Shown here: positions 47,781 through 59,429 of the stretch, in pieces | Numbering within the stretch: the first letter of the stretch is position 1 | Layout of the letters: the number at the start of each line of letters is the position of its first letter | Origin: Stenocarpella maydis | Lineage: Eukaryota; Ascomycota; Sordariomycetes; Diaporthales; Diaporthaceae | Length of the DNA: 64,000 nt | Direction of reading: 5' to 3' | Assembly: GCA_002270565.1 (NCBI GenBank) | Contig: NQMI01000019.1 | Coordinates: forward strand, 248,001-312,000 | The notes under the pieces: model-generated | What the model saw: the letters and a program-made list of their open reading frames with translations, nothing else | Told to the model about the DNA's origin: nothing | The model's database searches: none | Made by a program: the position numbers and the translations under genes

Positions 47781-50700
47781 ATGGCGCCGGCCGTTTTCAA
47801 TTCTTGTTCGACCACGGACTCGTCGCCCACTACTGAAAGTCCAATCATGGTCACTCCTCCGTCTGACCTCTGCACTCCGGGAGAGTACCCCTTCGGTAGC
47901 GAATCATGGCGGCATCGCCCCCAAAACGGATCTCCATATGAACAAACCAACGGAGTGAATGGCACATACGCACAGCCACAATCTCCACCAAAGACGATGC
48001 CTATTGCCGTCGTGGGTATGGCTTGTCGCCTGCCCGGAAACGTCTCGAGCCCTTCAGAGTTCTGGGAGCTCTGCTCTCGCGCCAGAACAGGGTTCGGCCC
48101 CGTTCCCAAGGATCGGTTCAGCCACGATGCCTACTATCACCCGAATGCAGGCAAGATGGGTGCCTATCACGCCCAGGGGGGCAACTTCCTGACACATGTT
48201 GACCTCAAGTCAATGGATGCCCCATTCTTTGGGCTGACCGAGAAGGAAGCCATCTCAATGGACCCACAGCAGCGACTCCTCCTCGAATGCACCTTCGAGG
48301 CGCTCGAGAACGGCGGAATCCCAAAACACTCCATCGTGGGCAAGGATGTGGGCGTGTTCGTGGGCGGCAGCTTGTCCGAGTATGAGCACCAGCTGGCCCG
48401 GGACATCGACTCAATGCCCATGCATCAAGCCACAGGATGTGCCCAGGCGATGCAATCCAACAGGATCTCGCATTTCTTCGACCTGCGTGGACCCAGCTTC
48501 ACGGCCGACACAGCATGCTCAGCAAGTCTTGTGGCACTGCACCTCGCATGCCAGAGCATGCGAGCCGGAGAGTCCACCCACGCTATTGTTGGGAGCTGTC
48601 ACCTCAACATGCTGCCGGAGTTCTGGGCCTCGTTCTCTTCCAGCAGGTTACTCTCGGACTCTGGCCGGTCCATCGCGTTTGATAGCCGGGGCACTGGGTT
48701 CGGCAGGGGTGAAGGCTGTGGCGTCATCGTCTTGAAACCTCTGCACGAGGCTCTGAGGGACAATGATGTTGTCAGAGCTGTTATACACGGATCTGGGATC
48801 AACCAAGATGGCAAGACCCCAGGGATAACTATGCCTAATGGGACCGCGCAAGGTAGGGGGTCAAATCCCAAGTATAACGGCTCGAGATTCTGTTTCTGAT
48901 TCATGATTACCAGAACGGCTCATCAACAAGGTTTACAGAGATGCTGGCATCTCGCCGGCAGACTGTGGTTTCGTTGAGTGCCATGTGAGTGCTCCCCCGT
49001 CTCATTATAAGCACCAGTCGGATCCACCAACTATGAGGTCGTGATCTTAACATACGGTTTCGTTGAGCCGTGTGGAACCCAGTGCTACGAAGCGTAAATT
49101 GGTCTATGGGCCACACCAACATCACTCACACTCCCTAAACCACTCCCGCAACACCTACACCTACAGAAGCCCACTGCCACGGCCCCTGCTAATACTCGTG
49201 TTTAGGGCACTGGAACCAAAGTCGGTGATCCGATTGAGGCTACTGCCATTCATAATGCCCTTGGTCAGGGCAGGACACCCCGAGACCCATTATATATTGG
49301 GTCCATCAAGTCCAACATTGGCCACCTGGAGGCTGCATCCGGCATAGCTGCCGTGATCAAGGCGGTAATGATGCTAGAAAGAGGATTCATCCTGCCCAAT
49401 TACGACTTCAAGGAACCGAATGAGAAAATCCCGTGGAAGGAGTGGAACTTGAAAGTTCTCAAGCGTCAGCAGCCTTGGCCAAAGTCCAAGAAATACATAA
49501 GCGTCAACAATTTCGGTTTCGGCGGCACAAACGCCCACGTCGTTTTGGGCAAGGCTCCATCGGTCCAAAAGCCTCAAGTCTCGAACCCCAGCCAGGCAAC
49601 CCCACAACAAGAGAACATGTCCGTGCTACGGCTGTTCACAACCTCAAGGTCGCCAAAGGTGCAAGGTCCCAAGCCGGTCAGCCCGGATAACACCAAGCTG
49701 TTCGTTATGACGGCCAATGACAGGGCCTCACTGCTGGCCGTCATGAAGAAGATGGTTGTCTACCTTGAGCAGAGGCCGGAGATATTCCAAAAGGACTTGA
49801 TGGAGAATTTCGCGTATACCCTCGGACAGCGTCGCTCATTACTACAGTGGCGGGCTGCCATCGCTACTGACAGCTCATTCGACCTGATAGAAAGCATCAA
49901 CAGCGACAAGGTCATACCGTGCAAGAAGACCTCGGAGAACCCGAGGCTCGGCTTCATCTTCACCGGACAAGGAGCGCAGTGGCACGCTATGGGCCGGGAA
50001 CTCTATCACCGATATCCAGTCTACGCCGCATCTCTAGATCGCTCTGGTGAGTGTCTTCGCCGGCTAGGCGCAGGCTGGTCTCTCAGCCAAGAGCTTCTGG
50101 AGAGAGATGCAAAAGGCACCAGGGTTGGCGAGGCACACATCAGCCAGCCCTCATGCACAGCAGTGCAGCTGGCCCTTGTCGACCTGCTTCGGTCCTGGGG
50201 TATAGAACCCGCCGCCGTTGTCGGGCACTCCAGCGGGGAGATTGGGGCTGCCTATGCGGCCGGCCTGCTCTCTTTTGAGTCGGCCATGGCCGTTGCTTAT
50301 CACCGCGGCCGCCTCGTGCCAGTATTGAAAGCGAGGCACTCGGCGCTTGATGGCGCCATGATGGCAGTAGGAGGCACACCAGCCGAGATTGAACCGCTCA
50401 TCGAAGACGTCGCCAACAGCGCCAAGATCCAGGGCAAAGTCTCGGTGGCGTGCTATAATAGCCCCTCCAGCCTTACTATCTCGGGCGACTCGGCGGCACT
50501 GACAGCACTTGAAGATGAGCTCAAGTCCAAGCACCCAGACATGTTTTGTCGACGGCTGCAGGTCGACACTGCATACCACTGCCATCACATGGAGATGATA
50601 GCCGATGACTACCGAGAGTCTATAGTGCGGAAGATGGAACAGGGGCCTCAGGGAAACAGCACCGAGCCGGCGCAGTTCTTCTCTTCACTGCATGGCCAGA

Positions 50701-53700
50701 GAGTTGATGGTCTGGAGTGTGCCCACGCGGAATACTGGGTCCGCAACCTCACAAACCCAGTCCGCTTCTCGGAAGCCCTAGACCACATGGTCAACGAGGC
50801 TGAGCTGGACATGCTTGTGGAATTGGGTCCTCACTCTGCCTTGCAAGGCCCCATCAAGCAGATCCTCAAAGCTGCGACCGCATCGGCCAAGGAGGAAAAC
50901 AGAGGCCCTGGTGCTCGCGACTTTTCCAAGCTGCCTTACAGCTCGGCACTGGCAAGAGGCAAGAATGCTGTCCAGACCACCCTAGACCTGGCAGGCGGCC
51001 TGTTCATGCGGGGTGTCATCGTGAACCTGGAGGCCATCAACTTCCCGAGCCACCACCACCACGGCGCCAACGGCAAGCTCCCCTCTCTGCTCACGGACCT
51101 TCCAACGTACCCGTTCAACCGCCAGCACAAATTCTGGCACGAGCCCCGTCTCGCACAGGCACACAAGAACCGGGGGCTGTCCGCCCGAAACGACCTGATA
51201 GGCCTCGAGGCCATCTACTCCAGCGACCTGGAACCGACCTGGAGGAACATCGTCCGCCTGGATGACCTCCCCTGGCTCCGGCACCATAAGATACAGTCGG
51301 TCACGATCTACCCCATCTCCGGCTACGCAGCCATGGCACTCGAGGCCGTGGCGAATCTGTGCGAGAAGAGAGGCATCCGCGATCAGGTCGCCGGGTTCGA
51401 GCTAAGGGATCTCGAGGTCCTCAAGCCGCTGGTATTCTCCGGGGGCGACGCAGACGCGGAGATGACGATTTCTCTCAAGCCGGCAGAGGATCAGGACCCC
51501 GAGTCCTGGGTTGAGTTTCAGATCTGTTCCTGGGTACAGGGTGCCGGGTGGACAAGGCATTGCGTTGGTTTGGCCGCCGCACAGCTCGAGAGAGAGGATC
51601 GAAAACGCTCAAGCCCATCAGTGGGGCCTGAGATGAGCAGGCACTGCGCACCTGGTGATGATGTTGCAGAGGTGCCTGGCCAGGATCTGTACGCACAGCT
51701 TTCAGACCTCGGCGTGTCTTATGGACCGTCCTTCCAGGGCATAAAGCACTCCAGGGCAGCCACGGACTGCTCCACTGCTGAAGTCAGAGTGGTCGACGTA
51801 GGCCACGATATGCCCAGCGAGCACTCGTCGTACGAAGTAATCCAGCCCAACCTGCTCGAAGCTATTATTCAGACATACTGGCCAATCGCCCTGGCGAATG
51901 GAGTGGGTGGTGGCGCCGAGTCGGGTCAACCTGGGAAGGGGGACCACCAGCAAGCCATCTACCTGCCTTCATCCATTGGTGGGCTGAAGGTTTCGAAAGA
52001 CTTCATCGCGCTAGCAAGAAGACCTGGGCAGACATTGACAGCACGCTGCAAGGCAGCCTTCCCAGCTATGAGCAAGGGGGAGCAGCCCCGTGCAAGCAAA
52101 GCCTCCATTGTTGCGGCACCACCCTCTGCCCAAGAGGATGACCACCAAACCACGGGCTGTGAGGCTTGGATACAGATCAATGATCTCAAGGTTTCTCCTC
52201 TATCCGGCGGGGAAGCCCAAGATGACATGGCTGCTGGAGCGGCACCCCGCGAGCTTTGCTACAAGACCGAGTGGGAGCCTGTCGTGGCGCAAGGCTCCGG
52301 TCCGTCTGCACTGGCAAGGCTTGAGCCCAAGGTCGCAATTATCCATGGAGCCTCTTCATACCAGAAGAGCCTCGCCAAGGCGCTGGGTGATGCCCTCTAT
52401 CGAGCAACATCGCGGCATGCACCGACTGGCACCCTGGGAGAGGTCGAGTGCGAAGGCAAGGTCGTCGTTGTCCTGGAGGAGATCGACAAGCCCTTCCTCA
52501 CAAGACCAACCGAGGCTCAGTTCCAGAGCCTGAAGACCTCTCTGCTTGGCGCCGGCGATACCAAGCCGCCTCATGGGGTTCTCTGGGTCACCAGTGCAGC
52601 CGCCCAGCCGGACTCTGCCATGGTCACTGGCCTCAGCCGGACTGTCCGCTCCGAAACCCTTCTGCCGTTTGCGACACTCGATCTTGAAGGCACAGACATG
52701 ACTCAAGCAGTCACGTCGGTCATCACAGTGCTCGGCTCAGCCTTTGGCCCCGCGCCAGACACGTCCTCGGCAGCCCCAGAGAGCCGCGACCTTGAGTTTG
52801 TCAGCCGCGGTGGGGAGATTCTCACCCCGCGCATTGAGAACGACGAGTCCATGAACAGCTACGTCCAGAGGAAGCTGGACCCTACCATACCCGAGCTCCA
52901 GCCTTTTGGCAAAGACTCTCGGCGCCTGAGGCTCAGCTACGAGACCCTGTCCAGGCAACCATTGGGAAGCTTGCACTTTGTGGACGATGAGTCCTTTGAC
53001 GACCCTCTCTTGCCAGACGAGGTCGAGTTCGAAGTCAAGGCCATCGGGACCAACACCTCGGACGTCGAAGGCGACCTGGGCCATCCAGGCCACCACCTCG
53101 GGGTCGAGGCATCCGGGGTCGTGACCCGGGCAGGCCGCGAATCAACCACGTTCACACCGGGCCAGCGGGTTGCCGCCCTGGTGCTGCCCACCCCAGGACG
53201 GAGGCACGGTGGCATGTATCGGACGCGTGCACGCTCGTCTGCCGCCACCACCATCCACATCCCCGAGACGCTCTCGTTTGAGGACGCGGCCGCCATGCCC
53301 CTGGCCTACTGCACCGCCTTCTATGCGCTTGTCACCCGGGCGCACGTGCACGAGGGCCAGAGCGTCCTCGTCCAGTACGGCGCGTCACCTGATGCCACCT
53401 CCGTGGGCCACGCCGTCGTGTGTCTCGCCCAGGCGCTGCTCGGGTCAGCAGGCCGCATCTATATCGCCGTCAGCTCCGATGAGCAGAAGAGAATGGTCTG
53501 CAGGGAGTATGGTGCCCCACAGGACGGCGTTTTCGTCTCATCGAGCAGGGGCGGCATCTGCTCCTGGCTGCATGAGTCTGGAGGCCTTGGACGCGGCGGC
53601 AGCGTCGATGCAGTCATATCTGTGGGGCGCTCAGCAGCCTCTTCGGTAAGCAACATGCATGCAGGCCATGATTTATGGTCGTGTGTGGCGCCCTTCGGCT

Positions 53701-55327
53701 GCATGGTGGATGTCCACGTGGGTAAGACGCGTGACGGGGCCAGCACTTTCAGCCCGGTCAAGGCAAACGGCTCTCAGTCTAACACTAGCTACTTCAGCCT
53801 TGATATGTTCGAGCTGGCTACCAAGAGACTAGATATCCTCGAGCACGTTGTGTCCAAAGTTGCCGGCTTGGTTGGCAACAACAAGTTGAGCCCACTCCCA
53901 ATGGTGAGGACCAGACAGTTGTCCGACGTCAGAGATGTCCTGAGACAGCTTCAAGACTGCCAGCAAGAGGACAAGACCGTGGTCAAAGTCGACGCTGACT
54001 GCAATATCCTGGTACATACTACCCACTCCAGAGGTGATCTGAACCATGCTAACCAACATGCTAGGCAACACAGCGTACGAATCCGGTCAAGTCTATACTC
54101 CGCCCAGACGCGACCTACGTCCTTATCGGAGGCACAGGTGGTCTAGGCCGGAGCATGGCTCGGTGGATGGTGTCCAATGGTGCTAGGAACATTGTCCTCG
54201 TGTCCCGAAGTGCTTCTGCCTCAGGGAAAGTGAGGGAGCTCATGAGCGACTTGAGATGCACAGCTGGTGCAAACATACTTCTGCGCCGTTGTGACGTGGC
54301 AGACAAGTCCAGCGTTGATGCTCTGTTCCGATCCGGAATGAGTGATCTGCCTCCCGTGCGAGGAGTCGTTCATGGGTCCATGGTACTCAAGGTAACTAAG
54401 CGCCACTTCTGCAGTCCCACAACACCGCCACCAACGTCAGCTAACTAGTGGTTCCACAGGATGTCCTCTTCGAGACGATGACCTTTGCCGACTACATGGC
54501 AGTCATCGAGTCCAAGGTGCAAGGCGCATGGAACCTGCATGATGCCACAATCGGCACTCAGATGGACTTCTTCATCGCCATATCATCAACGGCCGGCACT
54601 GTCGGCAACCGCGGCCAGGCAGCATACGCCGCGGCAAACACCTTCCTGGACGGCCTCGTCCGGTACCGCCTGTCACGGGGGCTCCCGGCCGTCTCCCTGG
54701 GCCTCACGGCCGTCGCAGACGCGGGCTACCTCGCCGAGACAGCAGGACCCGGCGGGGGCGGCGGGGCTGACCGGGCAGCCGAGGTGGCCCGGAACCTGGG
54801 CGCGGAGAGCACCATGTCCGAGGCCGAGGTCCTCGCCCTCCTCAGCGCGGCCGTCGAGGGCCACACCTCGAGCTGCGGCCACCAGGTCGTGACGGGCGTG
54901 CGGATCCCGCCCGACGGGGCCAGGATGCCGTTCTGGGCCGCCGACGCCAAGTTCAGGCACCTGCGCGAGAGAGGCGAGGCGCAGATGGCGCAGGGGGGGA
55001 GGGCCGCGGGGGGAGGGGGCGGCGCCGCGCTGGTGGGGTGGCGCTAGGGCGGCTCAGGGCGAGGCCGAGGCCGAGGGTGTCGTGTGCAGGGGGCTTGTGC
55101 ACAGGATCGCGGGGCTGCTGATGCTCGAGGAGGGGGACCTCGATGTGACGCGAAGCCTGTCGCACTACCCGCTCGACTCGCTCGTGGCCATCGAGGTCCG
55201 GAACTTCCTGGCGCGGGAGTTCGAGGCGAACCTGCAGGTCCTGGAGCTGCTGAGCAGCGGGAGCATACAGTTTCTGAGCAGGGCGGTGTGTTCCAAGAGC
55301 AAGCTGTGCCAGGGCTTGGCTGCGTAG
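47781..55327 (+). CDS. highly reducing polyketide synthase, KS-AT-DH-ER-KR-(ACP)
   Basis: Exons: 47781-48852, 48914-48984, 49206-54011, 54065-54391, and 54460 onward. About 2,380 residues if the last exon is read through its frame break. KS: DTACSAS (Cys246), FVECHGTGTKVGDP and SNIGHLEAASG supply Cys-His-His. AT: GQGAQW and GHSSGE (Ser about 723). DH: WLRHHKIQS (His about 1075) and a VSYGPSFQGI segment. ER about 52.9-53.9 kb: weakly conserved, with cofactor loop YGASPDATSVGHA. KR: VLIGGTGGLGRS and ISSTAGTVGNRGQAAYAAAN. No C-methyltransferase block is seen between DH and ER. The KR frame ends at 55047. The ACP (MLEEGDLDVTRSLSHYPLDS, phosphopantetheine Ser in LDSLVAIE) follows one frame over, in a G-rich stretch. 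A release domain is absent. The product is a reduced polyketide chain of unknown identity. Confidence 0.92.
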
Positions 55328-56981
55328 TGGTGGTTCGAGCTAAGTATTTTAAACCACATGCTCGGGTGGTAGGAGTTCCGATCCTTGGAGTTGGGGGTTG
55401 AATGTGGACAACAATACCTAGTAGCCTGATAGGCGAGAGCAAACATGAGCATACATCTGTAGAACACATATCGACGTTGGAATGACAGATCCTTACAAAC
55501 CCCCCTTTCCTCCCAAGCAGCGGCAATAATGCCGCCGCTCTGACTCGCGAGGCTGGCCTCGGCCTCATTATCGGACGGGACGTGATCTCCAATCAGCGAT
55601 CCCCGGCGGCGGTATTTGAGAGGACCCCTAGTGATGACATGTCGTCCATGGTATCTCCACTGTTCGTTGTAGGGTTTGCAGCTGTTGCACCGGAGGCCAC
55701 GCAAAAGGTGCGCCGCGATTCGGTCTCGGCAGCAGCCTTGCGCTTTGATTGCTGACGAGTGACTGGACCTTCCGAGAGATGACCAGCGTCAGGCGAATTC
55801 GATGGCTTACGGCGAGGGGTTTCGACTGTGATTTGCTTTACTTTAGAGTCGATGCGTGCCAACAACTGCCATGCTTGAACCACGAGCTCGTCGCGTCGAG
55901 CGTGGAACCTGTCCTTGACAAACCGTGGTACATTCGACCCTGTGGAATGGACACTTTCGCCTACAACCGGACGGTCTGCCAATACACGCCGCCCTAGAAA
56001 CGTAGAATAGATCGCATCGTTTTGTGGGGACCACTTGGATAAGACGAGGCTCACAGGCAATGCCCACTTTGATGCATGGGCCGCTTTGCAGGTTTCTGTA
56101 ACAATCCAGACTTCTCACGACACAACTAGCACAACGCGAGACATATTTGGTGTCCCAATATCTTTTGCCCTTCCTCTATCTAGCCCACGCGATGATCGTG
56201 TCGCGGTCGACGGCGTGGGCTTGTCTCTGGTAGAGCGCTGGGCTGGCTTCGTGTGATGACAAACATAAAGGCCGCGGGCTCGACTCCCACCAGTGTCTTT
56301 TTCTCCTGTCCGCAGAAGGGAGACTCGGAGGTAGCAGCCCCCTTGAAGCCCTATGTGGGCGCTTCGTCAGCAACGGCCACACTTGTTGGTTTGGGGGTGC
56401 CCCGTCCCTTATATGATAAAGTATGGGTAGCTATGGTTTAGCTTTGACCCTAATAGGTTTTTACGTAGGGGTGGCGTCCCTTACTTTTCTCTCGGGGGGC
56501 AGACAGGTGTAGGTACCACCGGCTGCTGCAGAAATGCTACGTAACTTGGGTACCAGGGCCCGGTCTTCCCCGCAGGAAGAACAGCACCCAGTCACTCACG
56601 GATATGCTTCGGGGCCTACTCCGAAGACTTAGACCGCCAATGGAAACCTGAAGGGTTGGCGGGTGGACTGGATAGACCATCGCGTGGGACCACGGAAGGG
56701 TTGGCGGGTGGGACCGTCTCGAGGTTTGAGGCAATGTCCGCGGAGGTTAAGGTCCCGAAGGGCATGTCTAGACAGGCGAGAGGGAGCGATGCCCGTTGCC
56801 CGTGGTCTAGATCTCGACAAGATATTTTCCTGGCCTGGTTAGTAACATGCATATTCAGACAGCAGACAAGACTCACCTTCGCTCAGGTCTCGTAAGACGC
56901 TCACTATGCTATCCTTCTCCATTACTTGACCAGCCGACGATGTGAGACGCTGCTTGATGCGTGTGTGTGCTGGGAGGTCCG
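55328..56981. other. cluster border, decayed
   Basis: No supported gene. A minus-strand ORF at 56060-55593 (155 codons; VTRQQSKRKAAAETESRR) is hypothetical at best. Near 56214-56286 there is a tRNA-like Pol III box pair. Near 56650-56720 a GGGTTGGCGGGTGG unit occurs twice about 44 bases apart. This looks like the start of the repeat-rich zone that runs to the window end. Confidence 0.4.
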
Positions 56982-57209
56982 TGGGCGCACCCAGTACAAG
57001 AAATTAAGCGTGCAGCACACTATGAATTCTTGTACCTCCCCTACCCTCCAGCCCCTCCACGCCCCTCCAAAAGGCGCCCCTTTAAAAGTCCTTCCTCTGG
57101 GCGCTTGGAGGGCGGGTGGAGGTGTGCTGAAAGCTTAATTCTTAGTACTGGGTGCGCCCAAGGAAACAGTTGGGTGTGTACCGAAAAAGCTGGGTGCGTG
57201 TACGATGAC
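56982..57209 (-). repeat. short repeat family, copy D (truncates a gene)
   Basis: The minus strand begins GTCATCGTACACGCACCCAG at 57209, then GCTTTTTCGG. Inverted ends at 57160 and 56982 read TGGGCGCACCCAGTACTAAG and TGGGCGCACCCAGTACAAG. The interior carries GGAAGGACTTTTAAAGGGGC, shared with copy C. It is non-coding and MITE-like. It interrupts a minus-strand reading frame exactly at its outer end. Confidence 0.7.
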
Positions 57210-58370
57210 TGCTCAGTGGCGCCACGGAGCCGGTGGCCTCGATCCCATCGTCGATCTGAAGGTCTACCTGCCCGTTGAACTGTTCGTCTAAGGCGTTGAA
57301 CGGGTCGTCGTCATCGAGCAGTCCGTCGTCGAATTTCCTGCTGTCAAGCTGGATATTCTGAATGTCCGGATCCCGCAGCAAAGACTCATTAGGCGGCAAG
57401 CTGTGCAGATGCACAGGATCCCGTGGCAGAACGAGGGGGGAGGCCAACGCTGGCTCCTGGGCAATAGGGCTAGACGAGCCAGGCGTCCTCCTTCCTTCCC
57501 AGACTTCCCTTCCTTCTTACAAGGCTTCTTCTTTTATGGCGCCTGCCGCCAGTTGCCCAGCGGTAGAGAGTTTTGTCACCTTCGTGATGGTGCTTTCCCA
57601 AGGAAGCCCCGAGGGGCCAGCCGGTTCGGCACCGCCAGGAGCAGCCTCCGCAGCGCGGCCGCAGGAGCCACAACTGGCTTGCGCTATCCCCTTCCAGATT
57701 CCCCAGGGCGCTTTCGAAAGGCACAGCCAGCACACAGGAAGAGTCTGCGCAGAGATAGACGAGTAAGTCTTCACCAACTGAGCCTTTAAGGGAAACAGCT
57801 GCGGACTCCAGGGTCCGGGGGAGGGGGGGTTGGATCCAGGTGGCGATGGTTTGGTTGGACGGAAGACACGGAGTTGGGTATTCCGGTTGGCACCTGAGAA
57901 AGCCCTTGGCTTGAACCTGGGGGGGAGGGTGGATTCATGGCACCCAGAGGCAAGACCGCAGCGCTGCCACTGGGGACTGGCTGGGCTCTCGAATTGAAAT
58001 CTCCTGTGTTGTCAGGGAAATTGGGTGCAACCAACATTTTCATGAGGAACTGTGGGGTGGGGTCGTAAGGAAACTGGCGCTGAGTTTTGCCAGTTCTCTC
58101 TGTCGAAGTCTATTCCAGTTGTTGATGGTATTTTCGACATTCGAGATGAAGTGCTTGCGTGCCTGCTGGGCGTTGTCGGTGCTTCTCGACGTCTTCCATG
58201 TTGTTAAGCACGTGCTGCTGGACATTGTGATACTTGTCCTGGAGACTCGCAAGTTGACTGGTTCGATGCTTAGCGACTGAACGCTGCGTTGAGATCCGGG
58301 GGCGTCAGGGTCAATATCTTAGCCGCGGGCAGTGACTCCGGAAAGAGAATCTGACGTCTGCGGTACTCGG
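57210..58370 (-). pseudogene. decayed gene of unknown function truncated by repeat
   Basis: Minus-strand, protein-like pieces occur in shifting frames: EYRRRQILFPESLPAAKIL, ASLQDKYHNVQQHVLNNMED, ARKHFISNVENTINNWNRLR, QRQFPYDPTPQFLMKMLVAP, then PIAQEPALASPLVLP and FDDGLLDDDDPFNALDEQF. The coding-like sequence ends at VAPLS, where repeat copy D begins. Several frameshifts and a TAA (after IKEEAL) show that it is not functional, unless some breaks are introns. The middle is helical and the end is acidic. No family is recognised. Confidence 0.5.
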
Positions 58371-59429
58371 ACACAGGAAGTCGTGATGGTTACGCCCACA
58401 TGAATCGTGTTCATTTCGCCATCTGGGAATGATTGTGAGCAATGCTTTTGGATGAGGTTTTACTGTCAAACCCAGTGGTAGGAAACTTTGTAGAGAATTA
58501 ACTCAAGTGCATCCGGGAGCGTTCCTCGCAAGCTCGGCTCACTCCCGTCTGCACTTAGTGATAGCAAAAGTGCAATGGATTGGGGGGTGGGGTGGTGGCG
58601 AGAGGAGTGGAGATGTGGAATGGAGGACGAAAAGTCGACAGGGATGAAAGTGCAGGATTCCCGGACAGAGAAGGCTGGGGGTAGCATTCCACGGCATTAC
58701 AAGAACTGAATTTATTGCACCTTCCCATGCGCCCTGGATGGTGCACTCTGCTAGAAGGAGCTACAGTTCAGTTGACGTGGGCTCAAGCCTGGACAGTTGC
58801 CCTCGTATACCTAGGTAGGGTAAGAGCCAACCTTGCCAGCCTACGACGACCCCAGTTCCTACCACATATTTTGCCCACACTATCGCACTACTCCTGGGTG
58901 CCTACTACCGAGGAAGGTAGCTACCTGCCTACCAGGCAGGTAGGTAGGCAGGTAGCAAACAGCTTCGTCCGGGATCCATGACCATCCACACAGACTCAGA
59001 CCACGCAGGAACTGCCCATGCGGTCTCTTACAGTACTACGGACTTGGGTACTAACGTACATACATAAGTACCTGCTGTAGCGGGATCTTTAGGGGATCTT
59101 TTATAGTTGGGCCAGGGCTTATGGATAAGGGCTGGATTAAGCACAAGGCAGGGTCTTATCGTAAGACATTTCAAAATGTACCCCCCGTATAAAATTTAGT
59201 ACACAGTACATGGACTCAATGCAGCCAATCAGATGTGATAAATTCACACCACCAAAACACCATAACCACCACAGCTATACAATACTATATTACATTAATC
59301 TTCATTTCTTTGTATTACTATCTTAATGAATAACTTGCTGTCTTATATTAGTACATCCATATCCAAGCAAGCCGAGTCCTGCCTAATATAGCCCCTAAAA
59401 AGTACTGAAATCAACGTACATTAGCAAAA
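58371..59429. other. non-coding, AT-rising spacer
   Basis: Contains a palindromic GGTAGGTAGGCAGGTAG-type hairpin (about 58916-58953) and scattered CCTAGG/ACCTA motifs. No gene is seen. Confidence 0.4.

Noticed and set aside
55044..55592. 182-codon minus-strand open frame over the PKS ACP
   Set aside because: Shadow of the ACP and 3' flank; Pro/Ser/Arg-rich and without domain.
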